Part shown: positions 11,788 to 21,729 of the stretch, piece by piece
Position numbering within the stretch: the first letter of the stretch is position 1
Layout of the letters: the number at the start of each line of letters is the position of its first letter
Source of the DNA: Vanrija pseudolonga
Lineage: Eukaryota > Basidiomycota > Tremellomycetes > Trichosporonales > Trichosporonaceae
DNA: 64,000 nt
Assembly: GCF_020906515.1 (NCBI RefSeq)
Contig: NC_085851.1
Coordinates: forward strand, 868,001-932,000
Direction: 5' to 3'
The notes under the pieces: generated by a model
What the model was told of the DNA's origin: nothing
Database searches by the model: none
The model's input: the letters and a program-made list of their open reading frames with translations, nothing else
Translations under genes and position numbers: made by a program

Positions 11788-12732
11788 CTACTCTTCCATC
11801 TCGAGTGCGAAATCCACAGGGTCGCGCATGGCTTGCCACTGGGCGACGGTGCAAAAGCGGAGCTGGTACATTGCCCCGACGCATTGCCAGTTATTGAGGC
11901 CTTGTGCGCTGAGCTTGATGTGTACCCCGTTGCGGATGGCGCTCTCCACCGACAGGGGTCGTTTCAGGGGGTGGTGAAACAGGCTCAGGCCGTCGCATCC
12001 GACAAAGGTGAACTGTACCTCGGGGAGATGGGCCGCGACGCAGAGCACGAGGGTGTCTATTGCTGGACGAAGGTCGGCAATGGGGAGCGGGCCGGCCGTG
12101 GTCCGTGTCTGTGGTGAAAAGATGACCGCGACGGTCGACACGCTGGAGGCGAGCTTAATAGGCCCGAGGTGCGCGTGTGCATGCCCTGCATCGGCGATGG
12201 CATACCGTATATGCAGGGTGAACGTGCTCGTTCCGTCCGGGACGAGCACGGGCGGGACGCACGGCGACTGGCTAGTGAAGCTCGTGAAGCTGATCAAGCG
12301 CGGGGCGTGCACGATCCCAAGCGGCGGCGGCGCGCCGTCCTCCCCCGGCCGGGTGCGAACCAAGTCGACTGACAGTGCGCTGGCGATCGCGTTCAGGCTG
12401 TCGAGGTCCATATCCCCGACGAGGTCGACCGTGCGCGTGCGTTCCAGGATTGTAACGGTCCGATGGAACGCCTCGGAGCACGTCGTGTGTTCCCCGAACG
12501 GCGAGTACACTCTTGCGAGCAAGAAGGCCGGGTGGCGCCCCTCGCGCGTCAGGATGTCGATGTACTCTGGCGCCGTGCGATCCGGCGCGTACAGCACAAC
12601 ATGGGCAGCGAGCGCGCCGTCGGCGGAGTCCCGGAGCGACCGGCTCACGAGCCGCAGTGTCAAAAGCGTTGGGCGCGTGCAGTGCGAGAGCACCGTGTCG
12701 ACGAGGTGCGGGAACGCATTGGCGTCGAGCAT
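11788..12732 (-). CDS. F-box-like array protein 1
   Basis: About 314 aa from ATG 12732; an in-frame ATG at 12789 is an alternative. The F-box-like start is 'FPHLVDTVLSHCTRPTLL' followed by 'LRLVSRSLRD' and 'HVVLY'. The rest has the family layout: a region around 'TVTILERTRTVDLVGD', a strand-like 'STVAVIFSPQ', then 'EVQFTFVGCDGLSLF' and a short C-terminal 'VAQWQAMRDPVDFALE' that matches '(L)xxYxAxxxxxEFELE' in paralogues. It is the most isolated array member, separated from the others by the MFS gene. F-box proteins normally bind Skp1 and present substrates to SCF ligases; that role is inferred only. Confidence 0.72.
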   Translation of the reverse strand: MLDANAFPHLVDTVLSHCTRPTLLTLRLVSRSLRDSADGALAAHVVLYAPDRTAPEYIDILTREGRHPAFLLARVYSPFGEHTTCSEAFHRTVTILERTRTVDLVGDMDLDSLNAIASALSVDLVRTRPGEDGAPPPLGIVHAPRLISFTSFTSQSPCVPPVLVPDGTSTFTLHIRYAIADAGHAHAHLGPIKLASSVSTVAVIFSPQTRTTAGPLPIADLRPAIDTLVLCVAAHLPEVQFTFVGCDGLSLFHHPLKRPLSVESAIRNGVHIKLSAQGLNNWQCVGAMYQLRFCTVAQWQAMRDPVDFALEMEE

Positions 12733-13372
12733 GGGTGTGTGGGGGGACAGACGATGCAAGGTCTGGCTACACGTCGGCGCGTTATACATAGCGGCCGATA
12801 CGAGATCATCGGCACTGCCGACGACCACGCAACTAGTACGTTTCCATTGGGATGGGTTAGAAGCCCGCGAGCGGCCCAGCCGCCTTCTGCGCCGCTTAGG
12901 GCCGCCTGCCAAGGCGCTAGTGCGGCGAGTGAGCGGTGGGAGTGGGAAGGCTGGCCCGGCGTTCAGCGCGACGCCATGCGCAGCAACGAGGCCCCAGGCG
13001 AAAAGACGCGCCGAGTCTCGCTCGCTTCGCACATGTCTCAGTCGTGCCGCGGTTGTTGATTTTCACGATGGGGGAAGTAGCAAACGTACGCGGTTGTCGC
13101 TTACCGCGTCGTGCTGAGCAAGCCTTGCTGATCGACATGTAGGGACGACGTAGACGTAGGCCGCGACGATGCGCGCTGGTCTCGGGAGGCTAATACGCGC
13201 TGTGCCGCGCCGCGCGGGGGAGATGGGCGGCCGGGGCGAGACAATGTGTGACAGTGCCACTAGGCTACTTGTGGCACAAAAACCAAGTGCCACGCCAAGT
13301 GTTCCATCCCGATACATCCGTCCATAACTCGTCTCCTGCTACAACTACACCAATACACCACCTAGTCTACAC
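12733..13372. other. Intergenic region between F-box-like gene 1 and the MFS gene
   Basis: Both flanking genes lie on the minus strand, so this should hold the gene-1 promoter and the MFS 3' end. The open frame running upstream from 12732 is Arg/Pro-rich and looks non-coding. No repeat or RNA gene seen. Confidence 0.4.
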
Positions 13373-15135
13373 CTAGTTGAACCGCTTGGATGCGCCAGGA
13401 GGGTACGCCTGCTGGTAGATCTCGTCGAGCTCCTCGAGGGTCCGCCCGCACGACTCGACGCCGAGGACGTACCACGCGAGGCTCTCGAACGCGTCAAAGG
13501 CGACAAAGATGATGATGTACTTGTACCCGATGTTCGCGAGGCCTTGCGCGCCCGCGAACATGTTTATCAGTCCCATCGCCATCATCGTAAATGTGTAAAT
13601 TGCGAGACCCCTCCCGCGCATCTGCGTCGATAGAGCTTCGACGGGGAGGACGCTCTGGAGCGGCGTGTACACGAACGAGATGACGATCCCGAAGATAATG
13701 TACACGGCGAGTGCGCCACGAGCGAGCGACGGGTCGAGATGCCCCGTGCCGTCGACACCGATCTGCTTGTTGATCATCGAGTTGAGGCCGATGAAAATGG
13801 CGAGAAGGGCCGACATGACCGCTGGGCCGATGACCAGCACCCGCCGACGTGGCATCGTGTCGGTCAGCATCGCGCCGGTCAGCGCGCCGATCGCGCACAT
13901 GCACGAGTAGAGGATGTTGTAGCCCAGCTGCGCGGGGACGGTGGTCACGCCAATCTGCTTGAAGATGACCGTGATGTAGTATGCGAGGCCGTTACCGCTG
14001 AACTGGCCGAAGATGCCCATCATGATGACTGCGGTGTGAGCGGGCTGGCCCAGGACACATGACTCACCCTGCACCATGCGCCACCGTGCCGAGTGGTCCT
14101 TGAAAAGGATACGGTAGTCCCACCAGCGCTCCATCTTCTGGAGCGCGAACGACTGCTTCATCTCGTCGATCTGCAGGCGGACAATGGGCGAGTTGGGGTC
14201 CCCGCCGCCATGGTAGCGCACCAAGAAGGCCTCGGCCTCGTCTTCGCGCCCGACGGACATGAGGAAGCGCGGCGACTCGGGCACGAAGAAGATGAGTACG
14301 CAGATGAGCACCGAGGTCACACATTGGAAGATGAGGGGCAGCTGCCACGCGAGGTGCGAGTTGAGGTAGCTGGTCCCAAACGTTATCGCTGCAGCCGGGA
14401 TGGCCCCAGCGTACCAGCCACAATTGTCTGGAATATTTGGTTCACGCGTCAGCAAGCACAGCGACTGGACGGTGCCAAGACCCGCCACTTCGCCACTTAC
14501 AGATAGCGGCACACCGACCGCGCCACTGCGGCCTAGCGACCTCCATAGCGTACGCGGGGGCGGACTGGGCGAACGCCGTCCCAAAGCCGAGGAAGAGGCG
14601 CCCGACGATGAGCTGCGCGAGCGAGTGCGACGTCGTTGTGAGGATCGTGCCGACGACGATGATGACCGCGCCGGTTGCCTGTGCGGGTCGGCGGCCCCAC
14701 TTGTCCATCACGTACGAGTTGCACGGGGCGCCGAGCATGCACCCCGCGTTGACGGTGCCGAAGATGGCGCCGACCTTGGAGCCTGTGTCGCCCGTCTTGA
14801 AGCGCTCCTGGAATGGCTTCATCTGGGCTGTGTGAGCTGTGTGGCGGTCGGACACTCACAGCAATAAGCGCTGTCATGAGGGAGCCGTCGTAGCCACTCG
14901 CGTAGGAGCTGCAAAAGGCGACAAAGACCGCCACTGTCGTCAGCTGTGCAGCCGCAGCGAACTCACAGTACAGCGTCCACGAGTCGCGACTCCACTTGTC
15001 AAAGTGCGAGTTGGCGAGCGCGGTCGCAAACTCGTTGTTGATGTTCTTGCGGTCGACAACGTCCGCGACGTCGACCTTCGAGTCGTGCGCCTTCTCGAGG
15101 TCGTGGGACTCGGCTTGAGCGATGGGGTGGGACAT
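13373..15135 (-). CDS. MFS sugar-porter family transporter (lactose-permease-like subgroup)
   Basis: Five exons on the minus strand: 15135-14967, 14933-14860, 14822-14501, 14427-14068, 14028-13373 (526 aa, normal for the family). Two of the introns (33 and 39 nt) are multiples of three without stops; removing the 33-nt one joins TM1 as 'WTLYLAVFVAFCSSYASGYD'. Sugar-porter signatures are visible: 'GYDGSLM' after TM1, 'DKWGRRPAQ' in the TM2-3 loop, 'GRLFLGFG' in TM4, 'VPESPRFLMSVGRE' after TM6, 'MRGRGLAIYTF' near TM10-11 and a C-terminal 'GRTLEELDEIY' (usual PETKGRTLEE changed to VESCGRTLEE). Twelve membrane segments are expected. It would import a sugar or related metabolite at the plasma membrane; the substrate cannot be read. 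A TATA-like box and a repeated 11-mer lie upstream. Confidence 0.88.
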
Positions 15136-15186
15136 GGTGTGCGTTGTGGCTCGCAGTGCGGGGCCAGCGGGGCAATAGTTCGCTGG

Positions 15187-15192
15187 TTTATA
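15187..15192 (-). promoter_or_regulatory. TATA-like box of the MFS gene
   Basis: TATAAA on the minus strand, 52-57 bp before the ATG at 15135. Spacing is short but workable for a fungal gene. Confidence 0.4.
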
Positions 15193-15255
15193 TGACACTC
15201 GATATCGCACCTTCCCCAGATGCGGGTCAGCAATGCGGGTCTACTTGACAAGCAA

Positions 15256-15448
15256 CGAACGGGAATCCAGGCAGATTGGAGATGCACTTGGTATGCGGCG
15301 TGTTGAGCGTACCGAGCAGGCTCCTCGGCTCTTCTAGCGCGTCGCACGCGGCATGTGGTACCTGCTAATCGCCATTAGCTGCTTGCTGAGAGAAATTCCC
15401 GTTCGGCCCGTTGTCAACAAGCACTAGCGCTTCTAAAATTCCCGTTCG
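15256..15448. promoter_or_regulatory. Three copies of ATTCCCGTTCG upstream of the MFS gene
   Basis: The 11-mer ATTCCCGTTCG occurs in direct orientation at 15395-15405 and 15438-15448, and inverted at 15256-15266. They lie 121 to 313 bp before the transporter start. Three exact copies of an 11-mer in 200 bp is unlikely by chance, so a binding site for a transporter regulator is a reasonable guess. Confidence 0.45.
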
Positions 15449-15567
15449 TGTGCATGGAGATTGGACACGAGTAACAGGGTTGTGCAATCTGCGATGGTGT
15501 GATGGGGCCCGCTGATGGGCCCCGTCGAGGTCCCGATAGGAGTCACCTAGATAAGAGTTCGCCAAAG

Positions 15568-15584
15568 CCCCCCCCCCCCCCCCC
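15568..15584. repeat. Poly-C homopolymer, 17 bases
   Basis: An uninterrupted C run between the MFS promoter and the tRNA-Thr gene. The length is prone to replication slippage and to sequencing error. Confidence 0.9.
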
Positions 15585-15785
15585 ACGAGCTTGGGATTAT
15601 GTGGTGTCGTGCCGTTGCCTGCTTACCGGACACGGCAGAACAGGTCATAGAGAACAGTGGGGATGTAGAGATCAGATGGCTGTGGTCCGGCCGAGTCGTC
15701 ACTTTTGTCGCGCCGGAACCGCCAAACACGCCCGACGCCGATCACACCACACCTCACGTCTCACAAAAACGATCAGCGCCTGCGT

Positions 15786-15880
15786 TTCCCGAGGACAGAT
15801 TCGAACTGCCGACCCCTTCATCATTGCACAGCACCGCGGTGCATACAAGTGAAGTGCCATAACCCCTAGACGACTCGGGA
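15786..15880 (-). tRNA. tRNA-Thr(TGT) with 22-nt intron
   Basis: On the minus strand the acceptor stem is TCCCGAG (15880-15874) paired with CTCGGGA (15793-15787), discriminator A at 15786. The D arm is GTC..GGC around 'TAGGGGTTAT'. The anticodon stem CTTCA/TGAAG encloses loop CT-TGT-A plus A, with anticodon TGT at 15847-15845. The intron is 15843-15822, directly after position 37. The T arm is GGCAG-TTCGAAT-CTGTC. All stems pair. The intron contains a self-complementary GCACCGCGGTGC that can fold on itself. Confidence 0.9.
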
Positions 15881-16000
15881 TGTGGCTGTGGATTGGGCGG
15901 GGGCCGAGGTGGGCAGGTCGTCGGCGCGGCCAGTTCGGGGCTGAGGGCCTGTAGAGCACATTCCACCTCTCACCCAATGCAAACCGGTCACATGCAGCCT

Positions 16001-17105
16001 CTACCGCTTGAACTCTACAGTCTCAAGGTCGAATTCGTCGGCTCCAATGCTCGCGGCGTAGTCGTCCAGCGAGAGGGCCGATATCCTCGCGAGAGAGGCG
16101 GAGAGCTCGGCGCTCGGCTCCTGTCCGAACGCCACGGCGTCGCGCACAGTCTTGAGAGCCTTGGCCTGGACATCTCCAGCTTCCAACCCGTCCTCCCACC
16201 CCAGCGCAGCGGGCGGGATCATTTCGGTGCCGACCAGCGTAATCTTGGCTTCGACACGTCGAGAAAGATCACGGATCGCCTCGAGCCGCAGCGTCACCTC
16301 GGCAGCCTGGCCCGGCTCGATGTCCGAGGGATACTCTGGCTGGTACTCCACAGCAGTGTACACCACAACCACCTCACGCACCGTGCCAGGCACATGTGGG
16401 TGGCCCGTGCTCTTGCTCGCCCACTCCCCCGCAGCGTCGTACCGCACGACCCAGACGACCTTGTCCACCTGCCCGCCGAGCGCTGACCCCTCGTCGCCGT
16501 ACACGTCGCCCCAGACGTGCCGCATCTGGATATGCGAGGCCAGGGGGTCAAAGTAGACCACGCGACGGGGACGGCCCAGTGTCGGCGTGTACTCGGGCCC
16601 GCCCGTCTCGGCAGAGTACGCGAGCGTCACCGTACCTCCCGGATCGGGGACGACGCGCACCGTGTGGACGTTGGCGAAGGCGGCGATAAAGGGGTGTACC
16701 GGCCCAGGAGTATACGGGTCCAGCGCGGGGTTGGCTGCGGGCGTGAAGAAGTTGACAATCTCGGGGCGGTTGACAATGACAATGTCGACGATGCGGACCT
16801 GTGCCAGGAGGGCGGTGCGGCGGGCCCGCTCGGCGTCGTCGTTATCCTCGGTATGGGACCAAGCGGAGTAGTCGTATGTCCCTAGCTCTGGGAGCGCGCG
16901 ATCCTTGCGCGGTACGTCGGTCGGTAGGGTGATTGTGAACGTCTCGGTAGCTCGGCTGCCGTCAAAGTCGTCGAGGGCGGGGTCGTCGTTCAGCTCCATG
17001 TCCACCAGGACATGGTGGAGGCGGGACCGTTCTGCGGTCAGCGGTGCATGACGCAGGTCGCGCACCTTGACCCACTTCAGAGGTTGCCGCAGACGCCGCC
17101 GCCAT
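16001..17105 (-). CDS. F-box-like array protein 2, lacking the F-box
   Basis: Two exons: 17105-17066 (13 codons, MAAASAATSEVGQ) and 17031-16001. The 34-nt intron has a CTGAC branch and GCAG acceptor and restores frame into 'ERSRLHHVLVDMEL'. About 356 aa. The sequence aligns with paralogue 17798-19003 from 'LFEHVLV' onward ('ARRTALLAQVRIVDIV', 'GRPRRVVYFDPLA', 'VREVVVVYTAVE', 'LRLEAIRDLSRRVEAKITLVG', 'EFDLETVEF') but has no F-box-like helix bundle before it. So it is either an adaptor that lost Skp1 binding, or a gene whose real 5' exon I cannot see. It diverges from the next gene across 690 bp. Confidence 0.68.
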
Positions 17106-17797
17106 GATGATTGTATGAGATGTAGATTTGGATCAAGTTGTCTAGTAGACGACGAAGCAGTGCGGTTGGACGTCGAGTCAATGCAGCGGAGCCCCGCCCG
17201 CCCTTTGCGTCATTGCCGCCGATCGCGGATGTTGATCAGATCGTGTTTGTGCACTTCTGCTGACAACATTGACAACGTGCATAGCTCCGCACATGGGCCA
17301 TTGCACCAAATGGAGTGATGAGCGCACGAAGCGAGCCTACTCACCCGACTGACGCGGTGGCTGAGACCGAGTGGCTACTTGCTCGCCTAAATGTTATCTC
17401 CACCGCGGGCTTCGATTGCATCATGGGCAATGTTCGACCCCCCCTCCTCGCGGCGCGTACTCCCCGACTCCACCTCTGTCCCCGGGCATCAAGCCAGCTT
17501 ATCTCGCCAGTGACTCCCAAGCAGTACTCATTTCTGACGTCAAGCGTGCAAACCGAGGATGGCGCCGAAAAAAAGTACGCAGAAAAAGTACGAAGCCAGC
17601 CTGGCCCTTATATCATCAGTCCATGTCTTGTGCGACGACGACGCATCCAGCCCCCGTCCGGCCCATCGCGCAATCCACCGCCGCTCGCCACACCCGACGC
17701 TGCACACACCTCACACCTCCGACGCCTCGCGCCGCTCACGGATATAACGCGTTGCACAGCGGTATCTCGCCACCCCAGCCAAGCAGATACCACCACC
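17106..17797. other. Divergent promoter region between F-box-like genes 2 and 3
   Basis: No gene recognised. Toward gene 3 there are two AAAAAGTACG copies (about 17570-17591) and a 'gatataacgcgt' element about 55 bp before its ATG, which combines a TATA-like stretch with ACGCGT. The rest is unremarkable. Confidence 0.4.
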
Positions 17798-19003
17798 ATG
17801 CCTAGTACGCCGGACCGCCCGCCAGCGGTGAGCCGCAGCAGTTCTGGTGAGTGGGGTGAAGTCGAGCTTTCTCGGGGCATGGCTGACTGACAAGCAGCGC
17901 CAGACGCAGGGCCAAGCGCCCCGCCCTTGGCGCTGGACTGCATGGCATACCCGCACCTCGTGGACCGAGTGTTCCAGCTCGCGGACCACCGCTCCCTCCT
18001 CGCCCTCCGCACCGCCTGCGCCGCGTGGCGCGACAAGGTCGACCGCCAGCTCTTTGAGCACGTCCTTGTCGCCAACGCGTCCGAGGCGGGGCCGTTCGCC
18101 GTCGTCGGTGTCGCGCTCTCGTTCGATGTCACCTCGCCGAGTGGCAAGATCCCAGGCTTCCCAGCACAAGACTATGCCGAGTGGCGACGGCCGGCCGCGT
18201 CAGACATGGCGCAGGCCGAGCGCGACCGCCGCGCTGCACTCCTCTCCCACGTCTTTGTGGCCGACGTGGCGAGCACGACAAGTATAATGAACCACTTTAT
18301 CCGTGGCGGGCCACCCAACCCGTTCGACCAGAGCTTTAGTAAACTTAATACCGTCAGGTTGCTCCCTGACCACCTCAAGCACCTCGGCACAAAGGCCCTC
18401 ACCCTCCAACGGCACTACAGCGTGCCTGGCCGCCCACGAAAGCTTGTCTTTCTCGACGACCTCGCCTGGCGCGGGGTCTACAAGCGCGTTGATCGCCTCG
18501 TCTTCTTTGACCACTCGGGGGGCTCTCGTCCGGTAAACATTGAAAAGGTCGTCATCAATGTCAAGTACGACCCCAAGCAGTTGTGGGGTGACTGGTATGA
18601 TGAGCACCCCGCCGTACGTCCGACGACCCGGGACATTGTCGTCATCTACGCCCCTGCGACTGTCAAGGCCCCGCCGCAGCGGTTCCCCGGCCCCGTCGTC
18701 GACTGGGTCACAGAGCGCAACGCCACGCTGCAGCTCGAGACGATCCGACACATGGCGGACTCGGCGCGCACGGCCAAAGTGACGCTCGTCGGCATCGACG
18801 AGATCATGCCCGAGCGGCTCGGCTGGCCCGCGTCCACCAAGCGCGCCGAGGTCAACCGCCGCATCATGTCCGAGGTGCAAGAGTACTGCGAGGGGCACGA
18901 CCTCGCGACCGGGCCAGTAGCCAACACGTTTGAGATCATGTCGCGGTCCGACTACGCTTCGACACTCGGCCCGGGCGAGTACGAGCTCGAGACGGCCGAA
19001 TAG
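17798..19003 (+). CDS. F-box-like array protein 3
   Basis: Exon 1 (17798-17846) encodes 'MPSTPDRPPAVSRSSS'. A 51-nt phase-1 intron follows; exon 2 is 17898-19003; 384 aa in all. The F-box-like segment 'YPHLVDRVFQLADHRSLLAL' then 'RTACAAWRDKVDRQLFEHV' is the clearest match in this array to the usual L-x-x-[LI]-x(n)-LxxLRxVCxxW pattern. Family blocks follow: 'LLSHVFVADVASTT', 'RPRKLVFLDDLAW', 'TRDIVVIYAP', 'LETIRHMADSARTAKVTLVG' and C-terminal 'SRSDYASTLGPGEYELE'. It starts a run of four plus-strand members. Confidence 0.8.
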
Positions 19004-19595
19004 GAGTTTGGGCGAGTGAGGGAGCTCGCTGCGTGCCAGTCGTTTAGGCCCGGCTGGTACGACAGCGCCGTCATCTTCCACGAGGGGACTGGATGCGTGC
19101 TGGGAGTTGGTATCTGCTTGGCATGGTCCTTGGTTCACATAGGTCTGTTCTGTATAGTTGTTTACATGCACCGGACGTAATGCGTGGCGAGGACGTGATC
19201 GCAGGTGTGGTGGAGGTCATCCGCGTCGGCGCTGTCACATCCGGGCCTGCGTCATTTCCACCAGTCCAGACCGCCGAGTACGACGCTGTGCATGTGGGAG
19301 GTGACGTGACTTGTTTACGTGTACGTAACTTGTCGAGCGCTCCGGTGCATATCGGCGTGTTACGCGGGGGTTGATAGGGAGCGAGCGTGAGTGCAAGTGC
19401 GAGTGGTGAACAAACAACCGTCCGCCGTCGATGACGTAGTGCGCGCGGGCACACCATCATTGTCTCGCCGAATCCGGCGTCCAACTTGTCGGCCTTGTTT
19501 CTTTTGATCTTCTTCACCTCATCAATGCTCGAGAAGCACCCATCGGGGGCGATCCAAGCTCACTAAGCAGCCCTTGCGGCGACGACACGCACGCT
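19004..19595. other. Intergenic region between F-box-like genes 3 and 4
   Basis: No coding signal beyond short shadow frames, and no repeat or RNA recognised. It holds the gene-3 3' end and the gene-4 promoter. Confidence 0.4.
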
Positions 19596-21362
19596 ATGAG
19601 CAGCGCGATCCCCATTCACCCTGCGGCACCCCCGACACCGCCGTGGGACGGGCTCGCCGCGGCACACACAACAACAAACGGTTTGTGTATGCCGCTCGGC
19701 GGTGCGAGTACAGGGGGCGCGGCGGGCGCTGTATGGGACGACGACGAGGCGTGGGACAGCGATGTCTCGATGGATGCTGGCCCTTGTGAGTGGATAAAAG
19801 CGTGCCGCCCGTCGCTCGCTGTTTTGCCCATCATCTCATCTTATCACCCAGCAATGTCGAGCCAAGACGACGTCGACATGGCCCTCGCCGCGTCAACCTC
19901 AACCGACACGATAGCAACAAGTACCCCACCCCCACCTATTCTCGACCCATGGAGCGGCTTTCCCTTGATCAACGACAGCATCCTATCGCTCCTCCCGCGC
20001 CGCGACCTTCTCTCGATGCGCCGTGTGTCGCGCAACTTTTGCTTCCTCACCAACAGACTGCTCACCGCGCACCTTGTCATATCCGCCGACAACCGTGACA
20101 GTGACACGGTGGTCTCGGGGTACACGGGGCACCCGATTGGACTGGGCGTGAGCTCTCGAGTGGGATTCGACCCGGTCGCCGCACGCGCAATGGAGGGCTG
20201 TCGCTTGCTGGACGTGCACCGCCCAACTGAAGATATGGAGCCATACCTCTTCAGGATCAGCCAGCAGGAGAGAACTATCGCAATGGTCACGGGCGGCTGG
20301 GTCGACGACGACCCCGAGGACGTCAAGGACCGCATTCTTCGCTACAAGCTTCGCACGACCTACCCCTTTGAGCAGATGGATCATGTCGACATGCAGCCGT
20401 ACCAGGCTCACCTCATAAAGGTCATCGTCCTCCGTATGGTTATCGACGCGTCGTACCCTGTCTTCACGGTGCCCCGTCACGTCAATTCGCCCGAGCGCCT
20501 CATCATCTTCACGCCCACCGCTTACATGGACGATGCATGCACCCCAAGCACCGAGTTTCCCACCATCATCCCGCCGGTTGGCGTCTCCCGCCTCACGGTC
20601 AACATCCGCTACTTTGTCGAAAAGGCGTGGCCACGCCGCCCAGTGTTCAAAGACCCAATCTTCTTCCCTACGTCGCTCCGAGAGCTTGTCATCATCTTCT
20701 CGCCGCTCGACTTTCCGCTATCGGCGACCCGCCAGCCCGTTACGACCTCCACGGAACACGAGCGTCTGATGGAGCCGATTCGACGCTTTATGGATGTCAA
20801 CGACCCGCACGGGGGCCAATTCCAACCTGGACCTCGGTTCATCATCTCCCTGCTCGCTGCTGTCGTGCGCCACAATCTCACCAAGGACACGCGCATCAAG
20901 TGCACAGTTGTGGGTATCGACTGGGCCAACGACGCCCTGTGGGAGAATGTCCCTCGCGATGTGCTGGGCTGGATGGTGGACGCCATCGTGGCCGAAGTCA
21001 AGAGAGAGGATGCCCGCTTGCCCTACCGCGAGGAGGTGACGGCCAGAGACATCTGGGGCCCAAATGCGGGAACGCCACACCAGTCTGGCATGCTCGAGGT
21101 CTACCGTGCCCACCAGGACATGGTCACGCAGCTCTCGATCCACCAGCACATGGGTCGTTTCTTCCGCGACCTCGACGGCAACATCCCAGAGCGGTTCCGC
21201 TCACCTTCGCCTCCACCACGCCCTCCGCTGCTTGACGTCGAGGAGATCAAGGCTGAGACTAACAAGCTCATCTTCTCCTCGCGCCGCGTCTATCGCGCGA
21301 GTATTGGCTGGGAGGCATACGACCTCGAGACCAAGGTGGACCTGTCGGCTGTCCCCGAGTAG
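19596..21362 (+). CDS. F-box-like array protein 4 (largest member)
   Basis: About 566 aa if the intron 19786-19851 (66 nt, GTGAGT...CCCAG) is removed. The intron is a multiple of three without a stop, so a read-through protein of 588 aa is also possible. It contains a TAAAAG stretch and an alternative start ATG follows at 19855. F-box-like segment: 'PLINDSILSLLPRRDLLSMR' then 'RVSRNFCFLTNRLLTAHLVI'. Later blocks: 'PERLIIFTPTAYM', 'SRLTVNIRYFVE', 'LRELVIIFSPLDF' and 'IKCTVVGIDWA', followed by a long C-terminal extension that the other members lack, ending 'YRASIGWEAYDLETKVDL'. The alternative start would give a protein like its neighbours plus this extension. Confidence 0.75.
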   Translation: MSSAIPIHPAAPPTPPWDGLAAAHTTTNGLCMPLGGASTGGAAGAVWDDDEAWDSDVSMDAGPCEWIKACRPSLAVLPIISSYHPAMSSQDDVDMALAASTSTDTIATSTPPPPILDPWSGFPLINDSILSLLPRRDLLSMRRVSRNFCFLTNRLLTAHLVISADNRDSDTVVSGYTGHPIGLGVSSRVGFDPVAARAMEGCRLLDVHRPTEDMEPYLFRISQQERTIAMVTGGWVDDDPEDVKDRILRYKLRTTYPFEQMDHVDMQPYQAHLIKVIVLRMVIDASYPVFTVPRHVNSPERLIIFTPTAYMDDACTPSTEFPTIIPPVGVSRLTVNIRYFVEKAWPRRPVFKDPIFFPTSLRELVIIFSPLDFPLSATRQPVTTSTEHERLMEPIRRFMDVNDPHGGQFQPGPRFIISLLAAVVRHNLTKDTRIKCTVVGIDWANDALWENVPRDVLGWMVDAIVAEVKREDARLPYREEVTARDIWGPNAGTPHQSGMLEVYRAHQDMVTQLSIHQHMGRFFRDLDGNIPERFRSPSPPPRPPLLDVEEIKAETNKLIFSSRRVYRASIGWEAYDLETKVDLSAVPE

Positions 21363-21729
21363 GACGCGTCGCCAGGCGTAGCCGCCTCATATACATGTTC
21401 CATCGTTCAACATTTGTCCGTGAGTGTACTCCATCTATGCATCGGCGTATCATCGAGGTCGGTTGCACCCACTGACGTGGAATCCCCGCCACTGATGTCT
21501 GGTCCCACTTAGCTGAGAGTTGTGCTTGGATATGGGACTGTTCCTCGCCGCCACAGGCACTAATAGGCACTCACCGTCGAGGCGTTGCACTGCTCGAGAG
21601 CACGGGCCACCGTTAAACCTATTGTCTGCGACCCCCCGAACATTGCAAAGTTGTTCATGTAACCATCCTCACCACCAGACTCCTCCTCTTATCCCCTTCC
21701 CGCCTGACACCCCACCCACGCCCCTCAAC
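21363..21729. other. Intergenic region between F-box-like genes 4 and 5
   Basis: Nothing recognised. The last 80 bp are C/T-rich and end in 'ctcaacATG', a normal leader for gene 5. Confidence 0.4.
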
